Shown here piece by piece: positions 35,011-43,930 of a DNA stretch of 64,000 bases (positions are counted from its first letter, which is position 1; every line of letters begins with the position of its first letter). Source of the DNA: RGIG4140 sp045655105. GTDB taxonomy: Bacteria; Pseudomonadota; Alphaproteobacteria; CAAHEQ01; UBA3637. The position numbers and the translations under genes were made by a program. The stretch lies in assembly GCA_045655105.1 (NCBI GenBank), contig JAZOOQ010000056.1:1-64000 (forward strand), written 5' to 3'. The notes beneath the pieces are model-generated. The model was given only the letters and a program-made list of their open reading frames with translations, had not been told where the DNA came from and ran no database searches.

Positions 35011-36135
35011 CTATTCTTTTTCGAATTTTGAAAATGTTTTTTGAACTTTCACATCAAAAAAATCATCCGTAAAAACTTTTTTAAGCGTTTTGAAAAAAGC
35101 TTCTCTATAATGATGTTTAACAGGTTTTTTCTTTGTTGTTTGAATAAGATTAATTGTTTCTTTTATCTTTGAAAGATCATCTAAATGATAAAAATCTTTT
35201 AAATTTAAATGATCATATCGATTTTGTTGACGAGCCCCAATATCAACGACGGGCACTTGATAAAAAGGAGCTTCCTTAATGCCGCAGGAAGAATTTCCAA
35301 TTAAAAAATCAGCGTTTTTAAGCAAATAATTAAATGCATTGAAAGAAAATGATTTAATGAAATGGAATTTTTCATTTGTGGCATATTTTTGATAAACTTT
35401 TAAAATAATATCTGATCCTAAATCATTGTTGGGTAAAATAACAACATAATGCTTATCGGTTTCATTCAGCTCTTGCATCAAGGATGAAATTTCTTCACGA
35501 ACAGTTTGTGGGCTTAATGTTGTTACCGGATGATAAATTAAAACGGCATAATTTTGATATGAATTTAATTGATCAAGTTCTTTTTTGGTTGGCACTTCAA
35601 TTTGAAAAGCTAAAGATGAATTTCCTGTAATAAAAATGGATTCTTCTTTCTCGCCCATTTGAAGAAGCGTTTGTTTTGCTTGTTCATCTCCAACTAAAAA
35701 TCTTTGAGATAATTTGCTTGTTGCATGGCGAATGAGTTCATCCACAGATCCTGAAAAATCCCCTGCTTCAATATGGCATACTGGAATATTATTGAAAACG
35801 GCTGCTTGTGCTGCAGCTAACACTTCGGGTCGATCCCCATGAACAAAAACAAAATCAATTTTATCTTTTCGAAGATGCTTATCATAAGATTTGATGATAT
35901 GTGCGGTTTCAAGAGCAGTTGATGAAGGTTTAAATTTTTTATCAGTACGAATAACGCATTTTTTCTTTAAATCTTTTTGAATGAATTTATATGTAGAGCC
36001 ATATTGCTTTAACATATTCATACCTGTTGTGAAAACAAAGATTTTTTTATTTTTGTCTTCGCTTAAAAAATCAATATATGGTTTAATTTTGCCATAATCG
36101 GCTCTTGTGCCCGAGATAAATGAAATATTCATCAT
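35011..36135 (-). CDS. neuC: UDP-N-acetylglucosamine 2-epimerase, hydrolysing
   Basis: The 374-residue product is a WecB/NeuC-type epimerase of GT-B fold: SGTRADYGKIKPYIDFL at the start, FVHGDRPEVLAAAQAA, HIEAGDFSGSVDELIRHATSKL and NSSCGIKEAPFY near the C-terminus. NeuC converts UDP-GlcNAc (or a derivative) to ManNAc for sialic or related nonulosonic acids. Its start overlaps the neuB stop by 4 bases. The C-terminus ends right at the duplicated ankyrin upstream block. Confidence 0.9.
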   Translation of the reverse strand: MMNISFISGTRADYGKIKPYIDFLSEDKNKKIFVFTTGMNMLKQYGSTYKFIQKDLKKKCVIRTDKKFKPSSTALETAHIIKSYDKHLRKDKIDFVFVHGDRPEVLAAAQAAVFNNIPVCHIEAGDFSGSVDELIRHATSKLSQRFLVGDEQAKQTLLQMGEKEESIFITGNSSLAFQIEVPTKKELDQLNSYQNYAVLIYHPVTTLSPQTVREEISSLMQELNETDKHYVVILPNNDLGSDIILKVYQKYATNEKFHFIKSFSFNAFNYLLKNADFLIGNSSCGIKEAPFYQVPVVDIGARQQNRYDHLNLKDFYHLDDLSKIKETINLIQTTKKKPVKHHYREAFFKTLKKVFTDDFFDVKVQKTFSKFEKE

Positions 36136-37175
36136 TTTTCAATGTCGCTCCATTCAAAATGAGATCCTTTTGAAATAGGATTAAGTGTTTTTTTCCCGAT
36201 AACCAAATTCATATCTGATGCCAAAATGCCTTTTAAATAAGGACGCTTTGTTTCAAATAAGTCTCTTGTTAAAACGGTTCCTTCTGGGATATCATTTTTG
36301 GCAACCAGTGTTGAAAAAGCAAATTCAATGGTAACTTGTTCTTCTTTTGCTGCTTCTTTTTTGCCACCACGCATTTTTTGAATTTCGGCGCTTTGTTCAA
36401 TTAATTCTTTGCATTCTTTAATATCCATTGAGCAAATAATATCTTCGCCTTTGCGTTCTTTTGTATCTGTAAAATGACGTTCAAGCACGCTGGCCCCTAG
36501 TGCAACAGCTGATAAACAAGCAAGGTTATTTAAACTATGATCCGATAAGCCGATAATGGCATTTGGAAATTCTTTTTTAATTTCTTCTAAAGCGCCCAAA
36601 CGAATAAGATGGCTTGGTGTTGGGTAAAGATTTGTTGTATGCATAATTACATAGTTTTTATGATGTTTTTCAATAGCTTCAACTGCTTTTTTAACGCTTT
36701 TAATATCATTCATCCCTGTTGATAAAATGATTGGTTTATGAAAAGAGGCAATATATTCAACAAAATCATAATTATTCATTTCACCAGAGCCGATTTTATA
36801 GGCGGGTACATTCATTTTTTTTAATCTATCGGCTGCTGCAAAAGAAAAGGGCGTTGAAATAAAAATCATGCCGAGTTCTTCGGTATATCTTTTCATTTCA
36901 ATTTCATCTTCTTCACTTAATGCGCACCGAGCCATAATATCATAAATTGAAAAATCAGAGTTCCCAGGGATGGCTTTTTTTGCCAATTGACTCATTTCTT
37001 CATCTGGAATATGCGTTTGATGTTTAACGATTTCTGCACCAGCTTCTTTTGCTGCTCTAACTAATTTTTTTGCTTCTTCTAATGACCCGTTATGATTAAT
37101 GCCAATTTCTGCGATAACAAGCGGGGCATAGTTAGGCCCGATTTTTCGACCCATAATTTCAATATAGGGATTCAT
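36132..37175 (-). CDS. neuB: N-acetylneuraminate (or legionaminate) synthase
   Basis: The 347-residue product condenses PEP with ManNAc or a similar sugar. The TIM barrel shows APLVIAEIGINHNGSLEEAKK, EIVKHQTH, STPFSFAAADRL, YKIGSGEMNNYDF and SDHSLNN. The C-terminal SAF antifreeze-like domain (STLVAKNDIPEGTVLTRDLF to the end) completes the family. GGAGG precedes the start. neuC follows with overlap. A CMP-sugar synthetase (neuA) is not in the window, so the exact nonulosonate is open. Confidence 0.93.
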   Translation of the reverse strand: MNPYIEIMGRKIGPNYAPLVIAEIGINHNGSLEEAKKLVRAAKEAGAEIVKHQTHIPDEEMSQLAKKAIPGNSDFSIYDIMARCALSEEDEIEMKRYTEELGMIFISTPFSFAAADRLKKMNVPAYKIGSGEMNNYDFVEYIASFHKPIILSTGMNDIKSVKKAVEAIEKHHKNYVIMHTTNLYPTPSHLIRLGALEEIKKEFPNAIIGLSDHSLNNLACLSAVALGASVLERHFTDTKERKGEDIICSMDIKECKELIEQSAEIQKMRGGKKEAAKEEQVTIEFAFSTLVAKNDIPEGTVLTRDLFETKRPYLKGILASDMNLVIGKKTLNPISKGSHFEWSDIEK

Positions 37176-37263
37176 TTTTTCCTCCTCTTTTTGTTTTTAT
37201 ATGTTTAAGGTTGCTCTTATAAAAAATAAAAGTCAATGTTTTTTTAGGTGAAATTAGCAAAAT

Positions 37264-37297
37264 AAAAAAGAGCCAATAAAAATGATCAGCTCTTTTT
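37264..37297 (-). terminator. Terminator of the porin gene
   Basis: AAAAAGAGC / GCTCTTTTT arms, followed by Ts on the minus strand. Confidence 0.7.
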
Positions 37298-37317
37298 ATT
37301 ATTCATTTTATTTAAGA

Positions 37318-38430
37318 TTAAAAACGATAGCCAATTCCCATAATGAAAGAGCAACCTTCGTTATCTTTTGCATGTGTTTCGCTGTTGGCATTTAAATGAG
37401 ATAAAACGCCATAAAGTTCAACGCTTTTTGTTAAATTATAAACATTTGACCATAAGAATAAATTATCTTGATGACGCGTGTTTTTTGCGCTTGTGTGTAA
37501 ATAAGCGATATTTGTTTTGAATTTTTGCCATCCGTATCCCATGCTGATATTATAGGCATCTGATTCTCTGAAATTATCGAAATAAGCTGGCAAATAAGAG
37601 TTCACTCTTGTTGTTGCAATGGGGTTTTTGGTTCCATCAATATATGCTTTTTTATATCCAACTCCAATATTAAATGAGCCATAATGATATTGTGACCCAA
37701 AAGAAATTTCTTTATCTGTTGAGTTGAAAACGCCATAGCCTAAAGAAGTGTAAATTTTTGATTTATCTGAAAGAATAAATTCTTTTTGCGCCGCAAAAGT
37801 ATATCCATCTTCATTTGTTTCATAATCAACATATCTTGAAGTCATCCCACGGCGGTTTGCGTTATGCACCGTATAAGAAGCACCCAATTTAATCCCATAA
37901 AATTTGGGGGAAATATAAGTGATTTTTGGTGCGCGCCCATCCGTCATAATTGATGTTGATTTTGGCGTATATGCAGCTGTTGATTTAAAGCCATTAGACC
38001 AGTTTGGATTGCTTAAGAAATAAGTTGCATTTGAATCATCAATGCCCAAAAATGTTATCTCTGTTGCCCCTTTATGCAATTGGTTGGCGGCATTTTTAGT
38101 GTAACCAACTTGAATGGTTCCAAGTTTTGATTCATCTTGTAAATAAGGGTAAAACCTTACTTCCCCTTCAGACCGATCTTTATCATCTTGACGATACATT
38201 AATGTTGAGGCTGCATGAATGCCAATTTTATGCGTGGCATCAATTTTATAATCAACCTTTAAAGTGGCATCGCCTCTGGTAACAAAACGAGAAGGATATT
38301 TGTTTTCATATTTTGTTTCACTGATTCCAAAGTAAGCCCCAGCTAAACCATGAATGCTGGTTTCAAAAGATCCGGCTTTTGCAACGAATGGTATAAAACA
38401 AAGAGTGGAAAGTAAAAGATATTTTTTCAT
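37318..38430 (-). CDS. Outer-membrane porin
   Basis: The start is ATG 38430 (MKKYLLLSTLCFIPF), with GAGG upstream; eight earlier codons are leader. The 370-residue product has a signal peptide ending VAKA (about residue 20) and then alternating amphipathic strands (YKIDATHKIGIHAAST, YKNDATH-like turns) typical of a general porin (porin_4). It ends GIGYRF with the C-terminal Phe needed for outer-membrane assembly by BAM. It is a single gene with its own terminator. It likely forms a diffusion channel. Confidence 0.85.
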   Translation of the reverse strand: MKKYLLLSTLCFIPFVAKAGSFETSIHGLAGAYFGISETKYENKYPSRFVTRGDATLKVDYKIDATHKIGIHAASTLMYRQDDKDRSEGEVRFYPYLQDESKLGTIQVGYTKNAANQLHKGATEITFLGIDDSNATYFLSNPNWSNGFKSTAAYTPKSTSIMTDGRAPKITYISPKFYGIKLGASYTVHNANRRGMTSRYVDYETNEDGYTFAAQKEFILSDKSKIYTSLGYGVFNSTDKEISFGSQYHYGSFNIGVGYKKAYIDGTKNPIATTRVNSYLPAYFDNFRESDAYNISMGYGWQKFKTNIAYLHTSAKNTRHQDNLFLWSNVYNLTKSVELYGVLSHLNANSETHAKDNEGCSFIMGIGYRF

Positions 38431-38504
38431 ATAGGCCTCATTAAAAGAAGTCAAACACTTTTTATATCATACAATAATATGGCCTTATTTATCAATAAAA
38501 ATTT

Positions 38505-38954
38505 TTAAATATCTAAAACAAGCGCATGTTCATCACAGTTGTTGACTTTTGGACAACTTAAACAATCACCAAAAACCTTATAAGAAAGGGCTTGTCTTTC
38601 AACTTCATGAAAACCACATTTAGAAAAAAATGCCACTTGATAGGTTAATGTAAACACGCGTTTGATATCAAGATATTTTGCTCTTTCCACCAAATGAAGA
38701 ACAAGTTTTTTGCCAATGCCTTTTCCTCTTGCATTTAAGTCAACCGCTAAAGAAGCGATTTCGGCCAAGTCATTCCAAGCAATATTTAATCTGGCGCATC
38801 CTAAAATTTTACCTTCTTCTTCATAAACAACATAAGCTTGGATATCCTTATAAACCGCATAGGGGGATTTGCCCAGCATTAACCCTTTAGATGCATTTTC
38901 ATTCACTAAATTTAAAATGCTTTCAGCATCTTTCATTGTGGCATTTCTAATCAT
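38505..38954 (-). CDS. Short ArgA-like N-acetyltransferase (GNAT)
   Basis: The 149-residue GNAT protein has the acetyl-CoA loop (LAVDLNARGKGIGKKLV) and the FFSKCGFHEVER turn. The C-terminus carries GDCLSCPKVNNCDEHALVLD, the Cys-rich tail seen in the short N-acetylglutamate synthases of some bacteria, the first step of arginine synthesis. The family assignment is solid; the substrate is inferred. It lies between the porin gene and the divergent nudix gene. Confidence 0.8.
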   Translation of the reverse strand: MIRNATMKDAESILNLVNENASKGLMLGKSPYAVYKDIQAYVVYEEEGKILGCARLNIAWNDLAEIASLAVDLNARGKGIGKKLVLHLVERAKYLDIKRVFTLTYQVAFFSKCGFHEVERQALSYKVFGDCLSCPKVNNCDEHALVLDI

Positions 38955-39074
38955 GAAAACTCCTTTTAATTATTGAATATATTTTAGCATATTTTCTTTA
39001 AAAAATCAATGGATTTTTTGCTTGAAAATGAGGGGCGTTTTATGCTATATTATGAACAACAAGGAGGTAAAAAC

Positions 39075-39500
39075 ATGCAACAATTTCGTCAGTCTGCAAG
39101 AGCGCTTGTTTTAACAAAAGAAGGTAAAATTTTATTAATTAAACGCACAAAAGAGGGGTTTGATCCTTATTATGTGACCCCAGGGGGTGGAATTGAAGAA
39201 AATGAAACTTCAATTGATGCTGTTAAACGCGAACTAAAAGAAGAAACAGGAAGTTTGGTTTCAGATATTTCATTTTTGTTTCATCTTGATGATGTTGATA
39301 TGAGTAACAGCGTTGATTTTTATATTTGTAAAGAAGTTTCAAGAGGAGTTCCAACGGGATCTGAATGGGCTCGCTCAACTGAGCAAAATAAATATGAGCT
39401 TTATGAAGCAAACATAAGCGAATTATCAGACTTAAATTTAAAACCAGAAATCACTAAAAAAGCATTGATTAAAGCAATTAAAAAAAGAGCTTTTGTATGA
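39075..39500 (+). CDS. Nudix hydrolase
   Basis: The start is ATG 39075 (MQQFRQSARALVL): AAGGAGG lies seven bases before it. The 141-residue product has a full Nudix box: GGGIEENETSIDAVKREL, then KEETGS. Nudix enzymes cleave nucleoside diphosphates linked to another group; the substrate cannot be told. The stop overlaps the glycosyltransferase start by 4 bases (ATGA). It leads the surface-sugar operon. Confidence 0.9.
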   Translation: MQQFRQSARALVLTKEGKILLIKRTKEGFDPYYVTPGGGIEENETSIDAVKRELKEETGSLVSDISFLFHLDDVDMSNSVDFYICKEVSRGVPTGSEWARSTEQNKYELYEANISELSDLNLKPEITKKALIKAIKKRAFV

Positions 39501-40480
39501 AAAAATATATTTGTTTTTTGATTGGATTTCTTTTTATTTTATTGTTTTTTTGGAGGTATAAAAAGCAATATTATTTCATTGATCGCTATAATGAAATAAT
39601 TAATTTTTTATATGAAAAAGATATTTTATCTTCGCCGATACCTAAAAAAATACATTATGTTTGGGTTGGTGGGGAAGAAACGGCAGATGTGAAAAAAATA
39701 GTGGCTTCTTGGAAAGAAAAAATGCCAGACTATGAAATTAAAAAATGGGATGAAACAACATGTAATATATCGGCAAATGCTTTTGTTAGAGAGGCGTATG
39801 ATAAAAAAATGTGGCGCTATGTTTCGGATTGGTGTCGTTTAGAAGCCCTTTTAAATGAAGGAGGTATTTATTTGGATGTTGATACTTACATAAATAAATC
39901 TTTAAAACCTCTTTTAAAATATGATTTGGTTTTAACATTGGAAAGAAAAGAAAGTTTATCTGCAGGGATTATTGCCGTTAAAAAAAATCATCCATTTATA
40001 AAAAATTTAATGGATTATTATCAGGGATTTTATGGATGGTTCCCTATGTCTGCACCAGAAGTTTGGACAGTGGTTTTTAATAAAATTAAAAAAGATTTAA
40101 AATCTTATCATATTTATCCAACATCTGTTTTAATGTTGATGTTTCATGAAAAGGAAAATTATGCCAAGCATTTTTATTCAACAGGAAGTGGAAAAAATGT
40201 ATCGCGTAGTAAATGGTATATTTTTTATGAAAATTTGTTTGTTGAACAAAACGGAATTTTCTTAAAGTGGGAAAAAGATGAGTCTTGGGTGTTTTTTTAT
40301 GATGATAATAAATATTATATAGTAAAGAAAGATGAAAAAGAGGGATTTAAGTTAACGGGTGAGGAAGGTTTTTATCAAAAAACTGATCCAATCAATGAAC
40401 TTTATTTTTTAACATTGAAAAATAAAAATGGGGAAAAGAAAATATATAGCTGTATTCATCATAATTGTGTAAAACATTAA
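39497..40480 (+). CDS. Glycosyltransferase of the capsular/OCH1-like (DXD) family
   Basis: The 327-residue product has a hydrophobic start (YICFLIGFLFILLFFW) as a membrane anchor. A GT32-type domain follows: PKKIHYVWVGGEE, YEIKKWDETTC, SDWCRLEALLNEGGIYLDVDTYI (DXD) and SAGIIAVKKNHPF. These transfer sugars to surface glycans. The donor is not identifiable, though GDP-fucose made by the downstream genes is a candidate. Translation is coupled to the nudix gene. Confidence 0.85.
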   Translation: MKKYICFLIGFLFILLFFWRYKKQYYFIDRYNEIINFLYEKDILSSPIPKKIHYVWVGGEETADVKKIVASWKEKMPDYEIKKWDETTCNISANAFVREAYDKKMWRYVSDWCRLEALLNEGGIYLDVDTYINKSLKPLLKYDLVLTLERKESLSAGIIAVKKNHPFIKNLMDYYQGFYGWFPMSAPEVWTVVFNKIKKDLKSYHIYPTSVLMLMFHEKENYAKHFYSTGSGKNVSRSKWYIFYENLFVEQNGIFLKWEKDESWVFFYDDNKYYIVKKDEKEGFKLTGEEGFYQKTDPINELYFLTLKNKNGEKKIYSCIHHNCVKH

Positions 40481-40544
40481 AAAGAACTTGCTTTTTTTGA
40501 TACCCTTTCGCATAATGAATTTATTATTTTGAAAGGATATTTGT

Positions 40545-40976
40545 ATGACCACTTATTATATTGTTTCTGGTGGATTTGATCCATTACATGAAGGGCACAT
40601 TGAAATGATTAAAGATGCCGCCTTGAATTCAGATGGTGTTATTCTTCTTTTAAATTCAGATGAATGGTTGATAAGAAAAAAAGGCAAAAATTTTATGAAT
40701 TTTAAAACAAGAGCCTCGGTTTGTGGATATTTAAAAAATGTGATCGATGTGATTGGCTTTGATGATAGCGATAACTCTGCTTCAGATGGTATTAGAAAAG
40801 CCAGAGAAAAATATCCAGATGCCATGCTTGTTTTTGCTAATGGGGGAGATCGAACAAAAGAAAATATTCCTGAAACGGCAGTTTGTAATGAACTAGATGT
40901 GGCACTTTGTTTTGGTGTTGGAGGGGAAAATAAAGCAAATTCTTCTTCATGGATTTTGAATAATTGGAAAAAATAA
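40545..40976 (+). CDS. Cytidylyltransferase-like nucleotidyltransferase
   Basis: The 143-residue product of the nucleotidyl-transferase (HIGH) superfamily has GGFDPLHEGHIEM and a late GGDRTKEN turn similar to those of TagD, RfaE-C and related enzymes that activate glycerol- or heptose-phosphates. Ending GENKANSSSWIL may be a family-specific tail. The substrate is unknown; the context suggests a nucleotide-activated polyol or sugar for the surface polymer. AAAGGA precedes the start. Confidence 0.8.
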   Translation: MTTYYIVSGGFDPLHEGHIEMIKDAALNSDGVILLLNSDEWLIRKKGKNFMNFKTRASVCGYLKNVIDVIGFDDSDNSASDGIRKAREKYPDAMLVFANGGDRTKENIPETAVCNELDVALCFGVGGENKANSSSWILNNWKK

Positions 40977-40986
40977 GGAAAAATAA

Positions 40987-41706
40987 ATGACGTTATTTGT
41001 GTTTGATTTAGATGGCACTTTAACACCTCCAAGATTAGCAATGACAAAGGAATTTGAAGATTTTTTCATCCCTTGGGCAAAGGATAAAAAATGTTTTATT
41101 GCCACAGGGTCAGATTTCAAAAAAGTGACGGAACAGATTTCAGAAGAGGCTATGAATGCTTTTGAAGGAATTTATTGTTCAATGGGCAATGTTTTGTGGC
41201 AAAAGGGAAAAGTTATTTATAAAAATGAATTTAAAGCAGATGAAAAACTTTTCAAATTGCTTGAAAATTATCGCGCAACAACTGATTACCCATATCAATT
41301 ATTTGATAATTATATTGAAAAACGCGATGGAATGATTAATTTTTCTGTTTTAGGACGCAATTGTCCTTATGAGGAAAGAGAAAGATATTATCAATATGAC
41401 AAAGAGCATCAAGAACGCGAAAAAATTAAAAACGAATTAAGTGAAAAATTTCCTTCTTATGATATCGCTATTGGTGGAATGATTTCAATGGATATCACTC
41501 CAAAGGGCTGTGGGAAAGAACAAGTTGCTTCGAAATTGCGTGCTCAATTCCCAGAAGAAAAAATAATCTTTTTTGGTGATAAAACCTTTGAGGGTGGAAA
41601 TGATTATACGTTGGCGCAAGCTGTTTTAAAATCGGGAAATTCAATCGTTGTTCAAGTCAGCGGGCCTGATGAAACAAAAGAATTTTTATTAACAAACGGA
41701 GATTGA
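40987..41706 (+). CDS. Phosphomannomutase, eukaryotic (PMM2) type
   Basis: The 239-residue HAD-superfamily enzyme closely follows the eukaryotic PMM pattern: FDLDGTLTPPR (nucleophile Asp), ATGSDFKKVTEQI, KRDGMINFSVLGRNCPYEER, GGMISMDITPKG and FFGDKTFEGGNDYTL. It should convert Man-6-P to Man-1-P for GDP-mannose. Bacteria usually use the unrelated ManB/AlgC fold. It lies 1 base before gmd, which uses GDP-mannose, so the assignment fits. GDP-mannose pyrophosphorylase (manC) is not in the window. Confidence 0.85.
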   Translation: MTLFVFDLDGTLTPPRLAMTKEFEDFFIPWAKDKKCFIATGSDFKKVTEQISEEAMNAFEGIYCSMGNVLWQKGKVIYKNEFKADEKLFKLLENYRATTDYPYQLFDNYIEKRDGMINFSVLGRNCPYEERERYYQYDKEHQEREKIKNELSEKFPSYDIAIGGMISMDITPKGCGKEQVASKLRAQFPEEKIIFFGDKTFEGGNDYTLAQAVLKSGNSIVVQVSGPDETKEFLLTNGD

Positions 41707-41707
41707 T

Positions 41708-42796
41708 ATGAAAAAAGCACTTATCACCGGTATAACAGGTCAAGATGGTTCTTATTTGGCAGAACTTCTTTTGGAAAAAGGATATGAAGTTCACGGCATC
41801 AAAAGGCGATCCTCCTCTTTTAACACAGCACGTATCGACCATATTTATGAAGATTTTCATAAAGAAGATGCACGTTTCTTTTTGCATTACGGCGATATGA
41901 CAGATACGTTGAGCCTTATTCAGATTATTCAAAAAATCGAACCGGATGAAATTTATAATTTGGCGGCTCAAAGTCATGTGAAAGTTTCATGGGATTGCCC
42001 CGAATACACAGCAGACACAGACGCCATGGGCACGTTGCGATTGCTTGAAGCATTGCGCGTTTTGGGAGTTGATAAAAAAACAAAATTTTATCAGGCTTCC
42101 ACATCGGAATTGTATGGAAAAATCCAAGAAAAAATGCAAAATGAAAAAACACCTTTTTATCCGCGTTCTCCTTACGGTGTTGCCAAACTTTACGGCTATT
42201 GGATTACTGTGAATTATCGCGAAAGCTTTGGAATGTTTGCGTCTAACGGCATTTTATTTAACCATGAAAGCCCAAGACGTGGTGAAACGTTTGTCACCCG
42301 AAAAATCACAATGGGCGCCGCAAAAATTAAAGTTGGTTTGCAAGATAAACTTTATCTCGGCAATTTGAATGCAAAACGAGATTGGGGACATGCCAAAGAT
42401 TATGTTGAAGGGATGTGGCGCATTTTACAACACGACAAACCGGATGATTTTGTTTTGGCAACAGGTAAAACTACGTCCATCAGAGATTTTGTTAAAATGA
42501 GTTTTAAACAACTTGATATGGATATTGTTTTTAAAGGGAAAGGTGTTGATGAAAAGGGCATTGATAAGAAAACCGGAAAAGTTGTTGTCGAAGTTGATCC
42601 GCGATATTTTCGCCCTGCCGAAGTTGACGTTTTGTTGGGAGATGCTTCAAAAGCAAAAAAACTTTTGAAATGGAAACCGAAAACAAATCTTGAAACTCTT
42701 GTTAAAGAGATGGTTGAGAACGATTTTGAGTTAGCTAAAAAAGAAAAGCTTTTAAAAGATAATGGATATCGGATCACAGCAAGTGCGGAGGAATAA
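41708..42796 (+). CDS. gmd: GDP-mannose 4,6-dehydratase
   Basis: The 362-residue short-chain dehydrogenase has the NAD(P) loop TGITGQDGSYLAELLL, the signature KRRSSSFNTARIDHI, the catalytic YGVAKLYGYW, NHESPRRGETFVTRK and NAKRDWGHAKDYVEGMW. It gives GDP-4-keto-6-deoxymannose. Codons look richer in C and G than in the neighbours (CAC, ACC, ATC, GCC), which hints at a separate origin or gene transfer. It is one base after the mutase gene and just before fcl. Confidence 0.97.
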   Translation: MKKALITGITGQDGSYLAELLLEKGYEVHGIKRRSSSFNTARIDHIYEDFHKEDARFFLHYGDMTDTLSLIQIIQKIEPDEIYNLAAQSHVKVSWDCPEYTADTDAMGTLRLLEALRVLGVDKKTKFYQASTSELYGKIQEKMQNEKTPFYPRSPYGVAKLYGYWITVNYRESFGMFASNGILFNHESPRRGETFVTRKITMGAAKIKVGLQDKLYLGNLNAKRDWGHAKDYVEGMWRILQHDKPDDFVLATGKTTSIRDFVKMSFKQLDMDIVFKGKGVDEKGIDKKTGKVVVEVDPRYFRPAEVDVLLGDASKAKKLLKWKPKTNLETLVKEMVENDFELAKKEKLLKDNGYRITASAEE

Positions 42797-42797
42797 G

Positions 42798-43862
42798 ATG
42801 GAAAAAGAAGCGAAAATTTTTGTTGCGGGACATAATGGATTAGTTGGTTCTGCCATTTTACGGCGTCTTCAAAAAGAAGGCTTTAAAAATATCATTACAA
42901 AAACATCAGATGAATTAGATTTAACAAATCAAGCTGATACACTTGCATTTTTTGAAAAAGAAAAACCAGATTATGTTTTTTTAGCAGCGGCAAAAGTAGG
43001 TGGCATTTTGGCAAATAAAACTTATCCTGCTGAATTTATTTATATTAATTTGATGATTGCATCTAATGTGATTCATAGTGCCTATAAAACTGGTGTTAAA
43101 AAACTTTTAAATTTGGGGAGCTCTTGTATTTATCCACGTCTTGCACCTCAGCCAATGAAAGAAGAAAGTTTATTAACAGGGCCTTTAGAAGAAACAAATG
43201 AAGCTTATGCTTTAGCAAAGATTTCAGCTATTAAACTTTGCCGTTATTATAATGAACAATATGGTACAAATTTTATTTCCGTGATGCCAACAAATCAATA
43301 TGGCGAAGGAGATAATTTTAATATGGAAACAGCACATTTATTGCCAATGATTATGCGTCGTTTCCATTTGGCAAAACTTCTTTCTTTGAGAGATTTTGAT
43401 GCTATTAGAAAAGATTTAAAACGATATAAATTAGGTTGGGGATTGGATAATTCAATTGATTTTGAAAGTGATGAATCTATTGAACAAACACTCAATAAAG
43501 TTGGCGCCTATAAAGATAAAGTTGTTTTATGGGGAGATGGGTCTGTTTATCGAGAATTGATGTGTTCTGATGATTTGGCTGATGCTTGTTTTTATTTAAT
43601 GCAAAATAAAGAATATCAAGAAATTGGTGAGCATGTGAATATCACAAATGGAGATGATATTTTGCTTAAAGATTTATTTCAATTGGTTAAAGAAATCGTT
43701 GGTTTTGAAGGTGAAATTTCTTATGATACTTCTAAACCCAATGGCACTCCAAGAAAAATGATGGATGCAACAAAAATTAAATCGCTTGGTTGGATGCCAA
43801 AAATTTCTCTTAATGAGGGTGTGAAAAACTTTTACGATTGGTATTTGAAAAGTTTTTCTTAG
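42798..43862 (+). CDS. fcl: GDP-L-fucose synthase
   Basis: The start is ATG 42798, with GGAGG right upstream and a gap of 1 base after gmd. The 354-residue epimerase/reductase has FVAGHNGLVGSAILRRL, AAAKVGGILANKTYP, NLGSSCIYPRLAPQPM, EAYALAKISAIKLCR and WGDGSVYRELM. An insert of about 45 residues near 200-245 (RFHLAKLLSLRDFDAIRKDL onward) makes it longer than the usual 315-320; such inserts occur in part of the family. It completes GDP-fucose synthesis. Confidence 0.93.
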   Translation: MEKEAKIFVAGHNGLVGSAILRRLQKEGFKNIITKTSDELDLTNQADTLAFFEKEKPDYVFLAAAKVGGILANKTYPAEFIYINLMIASNVIHSAYKTGVKKLLNLGSSCIYPRLAPQPMKEESLLTGPLEETNEAYALAKISAIKLCRYYNEQYGTNFISVMPTNQYGEGDNFNMETAHLLPMIMRRFHLAKLLSLRDFDAIRKDLKRYKLGWGLDNSIDFESDESIEQTLNKVGAYKDKVVLWGDGSVYRELMCSDDLADACFYLMQNKEYQEIGEHVNITNGDDILLKDLFQLVKEIVGFEGEISYDTSKPNGTPRKMMDATKIKSLGWMPKISLNEGVKNFYDWYLKSFS

Positions 43863-43887
43863 AAGAGTTATTTATCCTAAATACTGA

Positions 43888-43922
43888 AAAAAAGCGCATA
43901 AAATACATTATGCGCTTTTTTT
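43888..43922 (+). terminator. Terminator of the sugar operon
   Basis: AAGCGCATAA / TTATGCGCTT stem followed by a T run after fcl. Confidence 0.9.
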
Positions 43923-43930
43923 AGTATATC

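Noticed and set aside
40556..41047. 163-codon minus-strand frame opposite the nucleotidyltransferase
   Set aside because: Antisense shadow of a well-recognised gene; the protein looks like a mirror of coding bias.
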